Notes: generated by a model not told the origin, from the sequence alone. DNA of 30,945 bases from Promethearchaeota archaeon (GCA_030620005.1 JAUXAJ010000024.1:1-30945), one strand, 5' to 3'. Counted from the stretch's first letter, positions 8,751 to 18,419 are shown. A program made the numbers and translations.

Positions 8751-9563
8751 CTAAAGCTCGTACATTTTTTCAACAGGTTTACCACCTTTTCTTTCAGCAG
8801 TAATTTCTCCATCAGTAAGCGTTATGATTCTATCAGTAACTTCAGCAACTCTGATGTTATGAGACACAATCAGGAGTGAATGACCCGTCTCTTTTAAATC
8901 AAGTAATATTTGTACGACTTGGGCGGTTGTTTCAGTATCTAATTCTCCAGTTGGTTCATCTGCTAAAAGGATTAAAGGATCATTAGCTAAGGATCTCGCG
9001 ACGGTTACTCTCTGTTGTTCTCCACCAGACATTTGCGTCGGATAATGTTCCATTCTTTTATCAAGACCAACCATTTTTAAGAGTTCTTTAACTCGCTTTT
9101 CTCTCTCTAATTTACTTTTTTTTGCAATCAGCATTGGAAGTTCTACATTTTCGTACGCAGTGAGAACAGGAAAAAGGTTATAAAATTGAAAAATCAAGCC
9201 AATTCGATTTAATCTCATTTCTTTAAGTTCCTGGCTGTTCATTTCCGTAATATCATATCCTTTTCCGTTTTGATCCATATTATAAATAATATTTCCAGAA
9301 TCGGGATAATCTAATGCACCAAGACAATTTAAAAGCGTTGACTTGCCTGATCCAGAGGGGCCTACAACCGCAACGAATTCACCTCTTTTAATTTGAAGGT
9401 TTATGTTTTTTAATGCGTGGACGGTGTAATTGCCTGTAATGTACGTTTTACTAAGGTTTTTTACATCCAGAACTACATCCTTGTCAATGGAATGCAATTT
9501 TGCTTTGCCTTTTTTCATTTTCTTAGAAAAATTTCCTTCCAAATCCTTATTTTTTGACTTCAT
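8751..9563 (-). CDS. ABC transporter ATP-binding protein, MacB/LolD type (first ATPase of operon)
   Basis: The 270-aa protein has a lysine-rich N-terminal extension of about 30 residues and a complete ABC core: Walker A GPSGSGKST (68-76), Q-loop in LIFQFYNLFP, signature MSGGEQQRV (178-186), Walker B with D202/E203 in LILLADEPTGELDT, and switch H235 in VSHN. It is a clear relative of the second ATPase. All catalytic residues are present in both proteins, so neither looks like a degenerate site. The start is supported by GGTGAT at 9567-9572, an archaeal-type ribosome-binding site with short spacing. The gene begins 26 bases after the permease gene. The small insert NMDQNGKGYDITEM between the Walker A and Q-loop regions distinguishes it from its neighbour. 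Its job is to energise the FtsX-like permease at the inner face of the membrane. Confidence 0.95.
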   Translation of the reverse strand: MKSKNKDLEGNFSKKMKKGKAKLHSIDKDVVLDVKNLSKTYITGNYTVHALKNINLQIKRGEFVAVVGPSGSGKSTLLNCLGALDYPDSGNIIYNMDQNGKGYDITEMNSQELKEMRLNRIGLIFQFYNLFPVLTAYENVELPMLIAKKSKLEREKRVKELLKMVGLDKRMEHYPTQMSGGEQQRVTVARSLANDPLILLADEPTGELDTETTAQVVQILLDLKETGHSLLIVSHNIRVAEVTDRIITLTDGEITAERKGGKPVEKMYEL

Positions 9564-9589
9564 TTAATCACCTTTCATTATATAAAAAA

Positions 9590-12500
9590 TTACCGAGTTC
9601 GTACCGCATCAATGATATTGAGACGAGAAGCCCATCTTGCCGGGTATCGTGAACTGGCGAACGCAGCAGCCATGGTTATTATCAATAAGGTTGTAATCGT
9701 AACCCAAGGAATGGATAGCGTAAAAGTTAAGAATCCTCCGGAAGGAAAGGACGCTACTGTTAAAACACCTTGAATGAGCCCGGCAAATATCCCTACAATC
9801 ACGCCTAATGAAGCAACGATTAAAGTTTCTCCTGAAATGCTCCTTACAATCCCCTTTTTTGTTAATCCAATCGACCTGAGCATCCCTATTTCTCTCCTGC
9901 GAGCCATTGTGGTGAGAAGGCAGTGAAGCGCCAAGCCAATCAAGGAAATCAAAACTGCTAGCAATAATACCCCGCTCATGATAAAATTCATTAAATCCGT
10001 CATGGTACTAAACGCAGAGATTATGAATGACTTTGTAAACCCAAATATTACGAGATATCCATTATCTTGTAGGTATTCTTGAGTTGCGTCCAAGACATCC
10101 TCGTCATTTGCTCCATCGGCTATCCAGATATACCAATCAAAGACATTAGTTCTCATTTCTAGAGTGAATGTCTTAAGATTAACGATTGACCAAGATCCAA
10201 ATCTTAGTTTTCGAGAAAGCTCCTCTTCTGTTGATTCTATCTCTCTAGGATCTTCGCAATGAACGAGAACTGAAGTTACTTCATCACTTAAGGCATCTAT
10301 TCCCTTATGATCTTTAAAGACAACTTCTCTAGCCTTGTTATAGTTTATATACACTGCATTTCCGCTCACATCCGCGCCTGTTTCGTAGCCAGCTAACCAG
10401 AAATACCTTTCCGTATTATACAATGTAGGGGAATCGATTATACCAATGACTTCAAATTCTGGCCAAAACCAGGGTTCGTCAGTATTATATTCTGATTGAA
10501 TTATGTTTATTGAGAGAAAGTCAATAGTAAGATTGTAATTATCTAGATTTGTTCCTACTACCTTTAACTGTATAACTCCAGTTGCAAAATCAATATAAGA
10601 CCCAGCGTCACTAAATGTAAAGTTATGAATGTATTCATCAGTGTTATCTATACCTCCAAGTATATCATATTGAGAGGTATAGTGGTTAAACACTTGCAGC
10701 TCCAAAGACTGAACAGTGATGTTGACCCTTGTTTCGATATTGAGAACGACTGGTGTAATGATTTTTGTTAGTAAAAGGCTAATTGGCATTGACATGTTCA
10801 AGTTTAATACGAGCGAGCCATCGTTACTAATACAAGTGAGGTTTACATTATCAGAGTGCGTTAAATTCGCAGTCGTCCCGGATAACGCGGCTCCCTCTTC
10901 CAAAAGTACCGTGGTATTTGGGGGATATACAGAATAACCGGCTCGTAAAAGAACGGGAATTGGTTTCGTGTCAAGAGGAAAGAGATTAATAGTTGATCCT
11001 ATGTCAAAAGAAGGATCACCATCTTCTCTCTGATTTGCAACAAATATCTCATCAACGACACACACGTAATCTGAAATATTAAGAAGTTCTTCCATTGTAT
11101 CTCCAGTGTATTTATCATTTACATCTATAAGCTCGTTACTTCCAAAAGTTACATCCGATTGTAACCTCTTGTTAAAATCTTCCGTGTGAATTCCTACAAC
11201 TGAAGTTTGATAATTAATGTAAACACCATCATAACTCATTGTTGGGTAGTCCATGCGAGAGGTATAATACGTGATGTTTTCTATTTGATTCATTATTACC
11301 CCAATACCTGAGATATTAAACCAATTTGATTGTATACTATCCAGCAAGGAATTTCCAGTTTGGGTTTCTTGTCTAAAGATGAGGTCTGTATCTTCACCAG
11401 GTAAATTCATCAACGCGAGTGTTTCATAAGTACCCCATGAAATGAATATGGAATACATGGTGACAGAACTGCCTCCAAATCCTCCCATGAAACCACCACC
11501 CGTAGAAAATCCTTGAATCTTTGATATAATTGCAATTACTTTCATGGTTCTTGTTACAGTATCTTCTCGAGCATTCGTGTCATCTCCCTCGAACATCTTT
11601 TGTAATGAAGCATAAGTTATACCTAAAGAAAGTTTCACGGGTAATTTATCACCTACTTTGACCTCATATTCTTCAGCAAATTCTTCAGTAACCACGATAT
11701 TTGTTCCATCATCAAGTTCTTCTAACATTTCTTCCAAAGTCGTGTTTGTGGGTGAAATAATCGATGATGAAGTCATGTGTTCTTTCATTACTTCTGTATC
11801 AAGAGCATATACTGTTATTGATGTATTATATTCCTCCTCAAATGAATCATGTCCAATCCATTGATCCTGAATCTTTACCCGAGCATTTTTGGATGTGACT
11901 CCCATTACATCATCGACACCATCTATACCAGCAATCTCCGATTGTACTGATCTTGATGTACCAAATGTAAAGATTCTAATATCAGCACCAATGGTATCAT
12001 CTATGGTCGTTCCAATTCCTGCTTTCATCGATTCCAACATCACGCTCATGCCAATCAAGTACGAAACAGTTAACGCGATCATGCTATACGTGAGGATAGT
12101 TCTTTTTCGATGTCTTAAAATATTTTTCTCAGTCAATAATTTGGTTTGTTTTAAATATGGTCCAAAAAGCTTAACTAAACCCTTTGCTAGTATTCGCACG
12201 GAGAGAGCAGTCAGTACTATAATTCCAAGTAAAATGAATGTTGGGGCGGTCATACCTGTTATTGCTCCTGCGGGTGGTCCTGCTCCATGTCCTCCATTAA
12301 CCTCTTGAGTGGTGGAAAATATGGAACTTACACCAAAGTAAATGAGAAATATGCCAATTGCTGCATATACTATCCTCTTTTTATATTTCTTCTTTTCTCG
12401 TTCGCTTTTTTCTTCAATAGGATTTAGACATTCGATCAAAGGCTTTCTACTCGCCTTGTAGCTTGGATAAACCGAACCTACTAAACAAGAAACGAATCCT

Positions 12501-13795
12501 ACAGCAAAAGTCATGATGAGCGTGCTTGGTAGTAAAATGATTTCAAAATCAGAAGGAGCAAAGCCCATCCCTCCTGCACCTTCTGCGATGCTCTGCATGG
12601 AACTAACTGCTACTGAAAAGACGAGAAAAGATATGAAATAAGAAGCTATTGTCCCAATAAGTGACCCTATTAAGCCCATGACAACACCTTGAAACAAGAA
12701 CAACCTAAATGTTTCAGATCTCGATGAACCTATGGCTTGCATCATTCCTGTCTCGTATTCTTGCTCTTCCCGGATAATGTTAAAGACGTTCCAAATTAAA
12801 ACGATTGACAAAATTAAAGCTATCATACCAAACATCGAAAACATCGTTCTTAATGTTTGCATTGAAATTTCTATACTTTCAAGAGAATCTGTTTTCAAAT
12901 CGCTTATTTTCCAGTCTTCACCTTTTTTCAATTGACCTAATTCCTGAGTGATTTTTACCGCAGCTTCTGTGACACTATAAATGTCATCAAGGCCAATTAC
13001 GGCTAAATTGTATTCACCTTTATGATTTTCACGACCATCAACAAGCTCGTGAGCATTATTAATGTTACAAAATAATAATGCACCCGCTTGTGAAACTGTT
13101 CTAGATTCATTGGTTTCAGGATTAAAATCCACTGCTTCAGCATTATCTCTTATTACTGCGGTCACAGTATACTCAAGCCATGTTCCCGTATCTTCTTCTT
13201 TAAAACCCAATGAACTGCCTTTATTCGGAAAGATCCTTACTCGAGAACCTGCCTCAATATCTTCTTCTAATAATATCTGCAATGATTCCACGATTACAAT
13301 TACTTTTTCTCCTGTCTTTTCATCCTTGTGAGCAAGTAAATCTTCGATAGATGTAGCATCAGCTAGATCGTCTATTACATCTAGGATGTAAGGGTCTGCC
13401 CCTAAGTTTTCTTCGGCCTTATTCTCTATATCAAGACCATAAATACCTGTATATGTACTATTTTCAGCTTGATTTCCTTCATCAGTTCCGCTCACAAAAA
13501 CATTAAAGCCTGTTATTCTATATGATATGTCTACAACATTATCGACATCTTTCAATATTTCATCTATATCATCCGGATCAAACCAACCATCATCACTATC
13601 ATCCCAACGAACGAGAATATCTGCTGTGCCCATTTGTTCATCAATAGTATTTAACATCATCCCATTAAAGGAGTCAGCGACGATATTGATCCCTCCAAAT
13701 AGCGCAACTCCGAGTATCAAAGTAACTGTCGTTAAAATGTAACGAGTTTTTCTCCTTTTCATGTTGCGTAGAGCAATTTTTAGAATTACTCCCAT
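9590..13795 (-). CDS. Large double MacB/FtsX-type ABC permease with very big second ectodomain
   Basis: The 1401-aa protein is a fusion of two MacB-like halves. Half one has an N-terminal membrane segment (about 19-37, after KIALRNMKRRKTR), an extracellular domain to about 305, and an FtsX core from about 310 to 450 including EEQEYETGMMQAIGSSRSE. Two further hydrophobic segments follow near 473 and 515. Half two starts with KNILRHRKRTILTYSM (about 555), has an ectodomain of about 680 residues, and ends in a second FtsX core (about 1268-1390) with RRREIGMLRSIGLTKKG. Such permeases move lipids, lipoproteins or peptides or transmit force; they lack a through-channel for small solutes. Being one chain with two FtsX cores, it could pair directly with the two ATPases downstream. 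The Asn/Thr-rich stretch at about 890-1130 looks like an inserted beta-rich domain with possible N-glycosylation sites. No substrate can be read from the sequence. Confidence 0.9.
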   Translation of the reverse strand: MGVILKIALRNMKRRKTRYILTTVTLILGVALFGGINIVADSFNGMMLNTIDEQMGTADILVRWDDSDDGWFDPDDIDEILKDVDNVVDISYRITGFNVFVSGTDEGNQAENSTYTGIYGLDIENKAEENLGADPYILDVIDDLADATSIEDLLAHKDEKTGEKVIVIVESLQILLEEDIEAGSRVRIFPNKGSSLGFKEEDTGTWLEYTVTAVIRDNAEAVDFNPETNESRTVSQAGALLFCNINNAHELVDGRENHKGEYNLAVIGLDDIYSVTEAAVKITQELGQLKKGEDWKISDLKTDSLESIEISMQTLRTMFSMFGMIALILSIVLIWNVFNIIREEQEYETGMMQAIGSSRSETFRLFLFQGVVMGLIGSLIGTIASYFISFLVFSVAVSSMQSIAEGAGGMGFAPSDFEIILLPSTLIMTFAVGFVSCLVGSVYPSYKASRKPLIECLNPIEEKSEREKKKYKKRIVYAAIGIFLIYFGVSSIFSTTQEVNGGHGAGPPAGAITGMTAPTFILLGIIVLTALSVRILAKGLVKLFGPYLKQTKLLTEKNILRHRKRTILTYSMIALTVSYLIGMSVMLESMKAGIGTTIDDTIGADIRIFTFGTSRSVQSEIAGIDGVDDVMGVTSKNARVKIQDQWIGHDSFEEEYNTSITVYALDTEVMKEHMTSSSIISPTNTTLEEMLEELDDGTNIVVTEEFAEEYEVKVGDKLPVKLSLGITYASLQKMFEGDDTNAREDTVTRTMKVIAIISKIQGFSTGGGFMGGFGGSSVTMYSIFISWGTYETLALMNLPGEDTDLIFRQETQTGNSLLDSIQSNWFNISGIGVIMNQIENITYYTSRMDYPTMSYDGVYINYQTSVVGIHTEDFNKRLQSDVTFGSNELIDVNDKYTGDTMEELLNISDYVCVVDEIFVANQREDGDPSFDIGSTINLFPLDTKPIPVLLRAGYSVYPPNTTVLLEEGAALSGTTANLTHSDNVNLTCISNDGSLVLNLNMSMPISLLLTKIITPVVLNIETRVNITVQSLELQVFNHYTSQYDILGGIDNTDEYIHNFTFSDAGSYIDFATGVIQLKVVGTNLDNYNLTIDFLSINIIQSEYNTDEPWFWPEFEVIGIIDSPTLYNTERYFWLAGYETGADVSGNAVYINYNKAREVVFKDHKGIDALSDEVTSVLVHCEDPREIESTEEELSRKLRFGSWSIVNLKTFTLEMRTNVFDWYIWIADGANDEDVLDATQEYLQDNGYLVIFGFTKSFIISAFSTMTDLMNFIMSGVLLLAVLISLIGLALHCLLTTMARRREIGMLRSIGLTKKGIVRSISGETLIVASLGVIVGIFAGLIQGVLTVASFPSGGFLTFTLSIPWVTITTLLIITMAAAFASSRYPARWASRLNIIDAVRTR

Positions 13796-13855
13796 TTTAT
13801 TCTTCTCTTATTTTTATTAGATTTTTAATTTTTCAATAAATTCCTAAAAGGACAT

Positions 13856-13877
13856 TTTTAAATAAATTATAATTGTT
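13856..13877 (-). promoter_or_regulatory. Candidate promoter of the ABC operon
   Basis: On the minus strand the AT-rich stretch aattataatttatttaaa about 60-80 bases before the permease ATG (13795) contains TATA-like words. It is the best candidate between the M28 gene end and the operon, but the whole gap is AT-rich, so precision is low. A small hairpin (8-bp arms, 13927-13948) lies further upstream. Confidence 0.3.
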
Positions 13878-13963
13878 TTAAGAATGAAAAAAAAGAATTT
13901 AAAGTCTTTCGAACCAATGGTATATAACATTTTTAACAACAAAAATGTAAATTATTAATGAAA

Positions 13964-14001
13964 TTAATTTTTAAATGTTTTATGAATCCCATGCTGAATA
14001 A
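13964..14001. repeat. 38-bp direct repeat, copy B (right of ABC operon)
   Basis: Same orientation and one mismatch to 7655-7692. It lies between the end of the M28 peptidase gene and the start of the permease gene. Together the two copies delimit a 6.3-kb block containing the complete ABC operon. No transposase gene lies inside the block. Confidence 0.85.
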
Positions 14002-14041
14002 GATAATATATATAAATATTTGATTTTATTTAAAAATTAAT

Positions 14042-14050
14042 AAAAAAAAA
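14042..14050 (-). terminator. T9 tract after the M28 peptidase gene
   Basis: On the minus strand a T9 tract follows the stop of the M28 gene (14070) by about 20 bases. A matching T-rich end is seen after several other genes in this window. Confidence 0.4.
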
Positions 14051-14069
14051 TAATTAATTCTATACCTTC

Positions 14070-16070
14070 CTAAATTCTCCTTATTAAGCCCTTTCTTTCA
14101 AGGAACTTCATGAATTTTTGAACTTGAGTAGGGAAAAAGAAATGTTGATATTCTATTGTCAGCATCGCACTAATCATTTTTAAAGTCAATGATGAGCCTA
14201 CAAGGGTAATTAATTCATGTAAGTCACCAAACCATAGTTTTGGAGGTTCAGGAACCTTTATCTTGCTAAATTGGGGTGATAAAGCGATATGAAAGAGGTC
14301 CTCCAAATTCTTGAGACCTATAAAGCTCAAAGCCCACCGGTTTTTAAAATTTTCCGGTTCCCTAATTGATCTTATATCGATACCAGCACGATTACATAAA
14401 TTAGTCCATAATGAATGATGATTTTCATCCCATTGATTTAATTCATCACGTTTTGCTGAAATTAATTCTTCTTCTTGGGAAGTTGTAGGACCAAATTTTT
14501 TTACTGACTCGAGTATTTCCTTTTCATTGTGAATGGCAGCATCTATTAGTGCTGTTCCCAATAAAGCTTTTTCTTCCTTGGTTACTTTTTTTTTATTAGA
14601 GTCTCTTCCGTTTTCGTTCGTTAATATCGTGTTATAGAGATTCAATAACACTTTTTTTGCCTTTCCTAATCGTTGGTAGAAACCTTCTTCTACTATTGGC
14701 CAAATATTAATTAATGAATCGCCTTTTAATGTCGCAAAAAGATAACTTGTACATAAAGCAATTCCAATCACGCGCTGCAATTCTGTGGAATCGCAACGCT
14801 CTAAAGTGTCAAGAGATGTGTGCCAGAGCGGATCTGGGTGCCCAAACATCATTCCAGGAATCCCAATTGCTGTATCTATAAATACTTGTTGATCACTTCC
14901 TCCTGAAAAGGGAATTATACGGTATCTCATTGGCACATTTGTTCCGTTTACAGCCACGCCTTTCGGATGATCTGCAATTATTTCTGTGAAATGCCTAAGT
15001 ATATCGTTTAAAACTGAAGGTCTTGAATAAGGGGCAAGCGAAATCTCACACGGCTCCCCAATCTTCATGGGATGTTCCCCAATCATATCTAAGTTAAGAT
15101 TAATCAGGGCATTTTTGACTTTATCTTCATTTTCTTTGACCCATGGCCACGTGCCATCAAATTCAGGAACCCAGAGAAATCGAATAGTCCGTTTTGGAGG
15201 GGGCATTAGATTCTTCTTTATTAGATTTGTGATAGAGCGCGCTAATTCTATTAATCCTGCGGATCCACTTGCGTTGTCGTTTGCGCCTGCAGCAGCATGA
15301 CAAATATGCGCTGTTAATATGATTTCTTCTTGAGGAATCTCAGTGCCATGAATAGCAGCGGAAATTACCTCTAAATCTCCATCGTAAATTATTCTTGCAT
15401 CAGTAGAAGCATGTACCTTAACAGGTCCATTCTTTAATAACTCTTTCAGGTACAATGCTTTTTCATAGGTAATGCTAAAACCAAATGTAGTTTTCTCTAA
15501 AATTTCCAGTTTAACGGGAAATCTATTATAATTGGTCAGATCACGATAACCAGTAACTTTATTTGGATTTGGGTACACAATAACGCCTATAGCACCCTTA
15601 GTTACGTAAAGAGGTGGAATAAATAACTCGGGTGCTGACATTAAAACGATTTTTCCTTCCACATCTTTTCCTGCATAGTCTTCATTTCGGTTTCCTTTCC
15701 CAACATCTATTAATTCAGCTGTGATATCACAATTCTTAGAATACCCTAAGACGCACATCGGAATTTCTTTAAACCGGCATAAAACTTCCTTTTTTGGTTC
15801 TATTAACCGTAATTCTCCTGATGTAATATCCCAGCCTAGAGGAGAAATCCACTCCCATGTCTTTGATTTCCCGTCTGCGGGATACTTGAGAAGCTTTACT
15901 TCGTCAAGACCGTATTTATTTAATTCGCTAATCACTCGTTCTACAATTTCGTGGTAATCTTGGGAGCCTCTCATTCGATTATATTGTGAAATCCTTGCTA
16001 CCCAATCCCAAGCGTGTTTTCCACTTACTTCGTTCAAAACATCGTCAACGAATTTTGAAATATTTTTCAT
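14070..16070 (-). CDS. M28-family zinc peptidase with PA-like insert and C-terminal helical region
   Basis: The 666-aa protein has the metal ligands of a two-zinc M28 aminopeptidase: a His in LTAHICHAA (H255 or H258), the bridging D265 in GANDNASG, catalytic/metal Glu in FLWVPEFDGTW (E303), D328 in LNLDMIGE, and H417 in LWHTSLDT. A protease-associated-like segment (about 100-230, with GKDVEGKIVLMS and GAIGVIVY) precedes the catalytic core, as in many secreted or membrane M28 enzymes. No signal peptide is visible, so the enzyme may be cytoplasmic. About 230 residues follow the core (430-666). They end in a helical, winged-helix-like stretch (VQKFMKFLERKGLI) of unknown role, making the protein longer than simple aminopeptidases. 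AGGAG at 16079-16083 sets the start. The gene is codirectional with the two amino-acid enzymes upstream of it. Confidence 0.9.
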   Translation of the reverse strand: MKNISKFVDDVLNEVSGKHAWDWVARISQYNRMRGSQDYHEIVERVISELNKYGLDEVKLLKYPADGKSKTWEWISPLGWDITSGELRLIEPKKEVLCRFKEIPMCVLGYSKNCDITAELIDVGKGNRNEDYAGKDVEGKIVLMSAPELFIPPLYVTKGAIGVIVYPNPNKVTGYRDLTNYNRFPVKLEILEKTTFGFSITYEKALYLKELLKNGPVKVHASTDARIIYDGDLEVISAAIHGTEIPQEEIILTAHICHAAAGANDNASGSAGLIELARSITNLIKKNLMPPPKRTIRFLWVPEFDGTWPWVKENEDKVKNALINLNLDMIGEHPMKIGEPCEISLAPYSRPSVLNDILRHFTEIIADHPKGVAVNGTNVPMRYRIIPFSGGSDQQVFIDTAIGIPGMMFGHPDPLWHTSLDTLERCDSTELQRVIGIALCTSYLFATLKGDSLINIWPIVEEGFYQRLGKAKKVLLNLYNTILTNENGRDSNKKKVTKEEKALLGTALIDAAIHNEKEILESVKKFGPTTSQEEELISAKRDELNQWDENHHSLWTNLCNRAGIDIRSIREPENFKNRWALSFIGLKNLEDLFHIALSPQFSKIKVPEPPKLWFGDLHELITLVGSSLTLKMISAMLTIEYQHFFFPTQVQKFMKFLERKGLIRRI

Positions 16071-16126
16071 GAATTAAACTCCTAATAAATAATTTTAATA
16101 AATCTTGAGTTTACAAGTTAAGTATA

Positions 16127-16142
16127 GAAAAAAAGCTTTTTC
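16127..16142 (-). terminator. Hairpin with T tract after the D-threonine aldolase-like gene
   Basis: On the minus strand gaaaaagctttttttc forms a short stem with a T7 run about 35 bases after the stop at 16179. It could end transcription before the M28 gene, which has its own ribosome-binding site. It is short and may be chance in AT-rich DNA. Confidence 0.3.
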
Positions 16143-16178
16143 TTAATGTAACTAACGACATTAATGAAATTTTCTTCC

Positions 16179-17279
16179 TTAAAAATGAAGTGTTTTCAGT
16201 ATTTTCCCTTCAAGAGTTTGGTATACTTTATGAAATTGCGTTGTCATGCAAGCATGGACGGGTAACACTAATAGAGTGTCTCCGATTTTAATTTTTTCTA
16301 TGAAATCAGCTGGACCCTTGATTTTTCCATGTTCTTGTGAGAGAGACGATACATACACATCTTTAATAGACGATATTCTACCTTTTTTGTCATCTGGAAG
16401 GGCAATCAAACCATAAATCTCATTTCCATCCTTCAAGACAAGACTTTCTTTAGAAAGGCCCGCACCCCCTCCATAAATGACTAATTCGTTGCGCTCTGAG
16501 TGTTTAGAAATGACTGGGCAAGCAACCGTCATGGAGATATCATCTTCTGAACAGGAGCCAATATTCATTTGTCTCAAATCGTAAAACACGAAAGTACCAG
16601 GTCTAATATCGGTAATTGGTTCTTCAAATTTTTCCATTATGCTACAAGTAGGAGTATCTCCTACAGAAACTTCTATATCCGCAAAACCCGTAGCATTTAA
16701 CGCATCTTTAACTTCCGTCATTTGTGAAACTGAATCAAAATGTATTTTCTTAATCTCCTCAATGGAATCAGCGTGATAAGATTGACCCGCATGAGTTACT
16801 ATTCCAGTTAACAAGAGATGAGGGAATGATTGAATTGTTCGTGCGATAGTTATAATTTCTTCAATGTTTTTCGAAGGAATACCAGTCCTCTCATATCCCA
16901 CATCAATTTCGATCCAAACGCTTACATCATTTACCATGTTTTTTCCAAGGAATTTCGTAGTTTCCATGGAATCAACTAATACGTGTACCTTTATGCGTCC
17001 TGCAAGATCGTTCATCTGATCACTTTGATGAATATTAGCGGGAACGCAAATCATTATATCATTAAATTTAGTGGAAAAATATTCTGCCATGTCTACTGAA
17101 GAAACCGTTATACTGGATACATCAAAATTTTTAAACCATTCACCAATATCTACTGATATATGGGTTTTAAAATGAGGCCTAAATAAAACTCCGCTGGCTC
17201 TTGCTTTATCCGCCATTCTTTTAATGTTTTTCAGTGTTCGCTTTTTGTCAATTATCGGAATTGGTTTCTTGACTTGCAT
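16179..17279 (-). CDS. D-threonine aldolase / D-serine dehydratase-like PLP enzyme (fold type III)
   Basis: The 366-aa protein belongs to the alanine-racemase-fold family of D-threonine aldolases and eukaryotic-type D-serine dehydratases. The PLP lysine is K38 in RPHFKTH, near the N-terminus as in the family. The zinc-site pair is H342 and C344 in LPVHACMT, matching the conserved His-x-Cys of these metal-dependent enzymes. IEIDVGYERTG, THAGQSYH and RPGTFVFYDL are typical internal motifs. Known reactions are D-threonine to glycine and acetaldehyde, D-serine to pyruvate and ammonia, or dehydration of 3-hydroxyaspartate; the sequence does not choose between them. A TATA-like ttatatatagc (about 17336-17347) lies about 60 bases upstream, so it may be transcribed separately from the cyclodeaminase-like gene 84 bases away. 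The neighbouring D-aminoacylase and racemase fit D-amino-acid breakdown. Confidence 0.88.
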   Translation of the reverse strand: MQVKKPIPIIDKKRTLKNIKRMADKARASGVLFRPHFKTHISVDIGEWFKNFDVSSITVSSVDMAEYFSTKFNDIMICVPANIHQSDQMNDLAGRIKVHVLVDSMETTKFLGKNMVNDVSVWIEIDVGYERTGIPSKNIEEIITIARTIQSFPHLLLTGIVTHAGQSYHADSIEEIKKIHFDSVSQMTEVKDALNATGFADIEVSVGDTPTCSIMEKFEEPITDIRPGTFVFYDLRQMNIGSCSEDDISMTVACPVISKHSERNELVIYGGGAGLSKESLVLKDGNEIYGLIALPDDKKGRISSIKDVYVSSLSQEHGKIKGPADFIEKIKIGDTLLVLPVHACMTTQFHKVYQTLEGKILKTLHF

Positions 17280-17363
17280 TTTTCTTCTCTTCTTTTTTAA
17301 TATAGATCGGTATTTTTTTGTTGAACCTTTAAGTGCTATATATAATTCCTTAGGAAGCAGTTA

Positions 17364-18371
17364 TCATTCAAAGAAGTTTACGAAAAATCCCTTGCCTGTT
17401 TTTATTGCTTTTTCATAGCATAAGGCTGCGGCAGCTGTATCTTGTAATGCGGTTCCTGTCGCATCGTAAATAATAATTTCTTCTTCAGAATTGCGTCCAG
17501 GTATTAATCCTGCAATTACTTGCCCCAATTCACCATGGACTTCCTCCTTTGTAATAATTCCCGCATCTAGAGCATGGTGTAGTTCACCCGCTTTTGCGCA
17601 TTGTTCGATGATATCGCATATGACTTTATTTTTTTCTAAGAGCGTTGCTTCTAATTCTTGTTTCTCAGGACTATCTGCTCCTACAGCTGCTATAAATGTG
17701 CCAAGATTGACATATTCCTCAAGTAAAAAAGGTTTTCTCGAAGGAGTACAAGTAATTACTATATCGCTTTTTCCAACGCAATCTCCTAAGTCCTGTGCTA
17801 CATTTACATTTAAAGATAATTCATTTGACATTTCCTCAGCATAAACTTGAGCTCTTTCATTATTCATATCATAAGCATGCACATTTTCAATATCTGGGAA
17901 TACTTCTCTTAACGATTTAAGTTGAATTCTTCCCTGTGTTCCACAACCACAAATTGTAACCGTTTTTGAATTATTTCTTGCTAGATACTTCGCTGCTACA
18001 GCGGTCGCTGCTCCAGTTCTTTTTACTGTTGGGTCTCCTGAATCTACAACGGCTATCGGAAATCCTTTTTCAGCATCAAATAAGACAATGGCGCCCATTA
18101 TGTTAGGTAATCCATATTTTTCCATGTTGGTAAACGAAGAGCCATTAATTTTCAATCCATAATAAGACTTATTACCTAATTTTAATCCTCCTACTTTAAT
18201 ATGAAATTCAATGTCTCCAGGAGTATCGCCATGAATCATACCAATTCCAAAAGTAGAACCTTCTCCGTGCATTTTAAAGGCATTTTCAATCCCTTCAATA
18301 TAATCTTTTAAAGTCATTAACGAAGCGAGATCGCTTCTTTTCAAAATTAATGTTCCTTTTAACTCTTCCAT
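17364..18371 (-). CDS. Ornithine cyclodeaminase / mu-crystallin family protein
   Basis: The 335-aa protein has the two halves of this family. An N-terminal substrate domain contains HIKVGGLKLGNKSYYGLKI, with K74 a candidate active-site Lys, and VDSGDPTVKRTGAATAVAAK (R119). A Rossmann NAD(P) domain follows, with VTICGCGTQGRIQL (G142-x-G144-x-x-G147). Members deaminate ornithine to proline, reduce ketimines, act as alanine dehydrogenases or make diamino acids. The sequence shows the family but not the substrate. Length is normal (about 310-350). A TATA-like box on the minus strand near 18420-18437 suggests its own promoter. The 5' end of a second copy survives as a remnant at 7671-7799. Immediately upstream, and divergent, lies a D-aminoacylase remnant. 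Confidence 0.88.
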   Translation of the reverse strand: MEELKGTLILKRSDLASLMTLKDYIEGIENAFKMHGEGSTFGIGMIHGDTPGDIEFHIKVGGLKLGNKSYYGLKINGSSFTNMEKYGLPNIMGAIVLFDAEKGFPIAVVDSGDPTVKRTGAATAVAAKYLARNNSKTVTICGCGTQGRIQLKSLREVFPDIENVHAYDMNNERAQVYAEEMSNELSLNVNVAQDLGDCVGKSDIVITCTPSRKPFLLEEYVNLGTFIAAVGADSPEKQELEATLLEKNKVICDIIEQCAKAGELHHALDAGIITKEEVHGELGQVIAGLIPGRNSEEEIIIYDATGTALQDTAAAALCYEKAIKTGKGFFVNFFE

Positions 18372-18419
18372 TTTCTTTGCTTCAACCTATTTTTTTTTCA
18401 TTATATTAGTAAATAAGGG

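Noticed and set aside
11889..12308. 139-codon plus-strand reading frame inside the ABC permease gene
   Set aside because: It is antisense to a well-supported permease, is low in recognisable motifs, and several similar shadows occur along the same gene.
13905..13925. ttcgaaccaatgg resembles a tRNA T-arm on the minus strand
   Set aside because: The flanking bases do not pair into a T-stem, and no anticodon arm or acceptor stem could be found around it.
17491..17844. 117-codon plus-strand reading frame
   Set aside because: It is antisense to the conserved Rossmann half of the cyclodeaminase-like gene, with no independent evidence.
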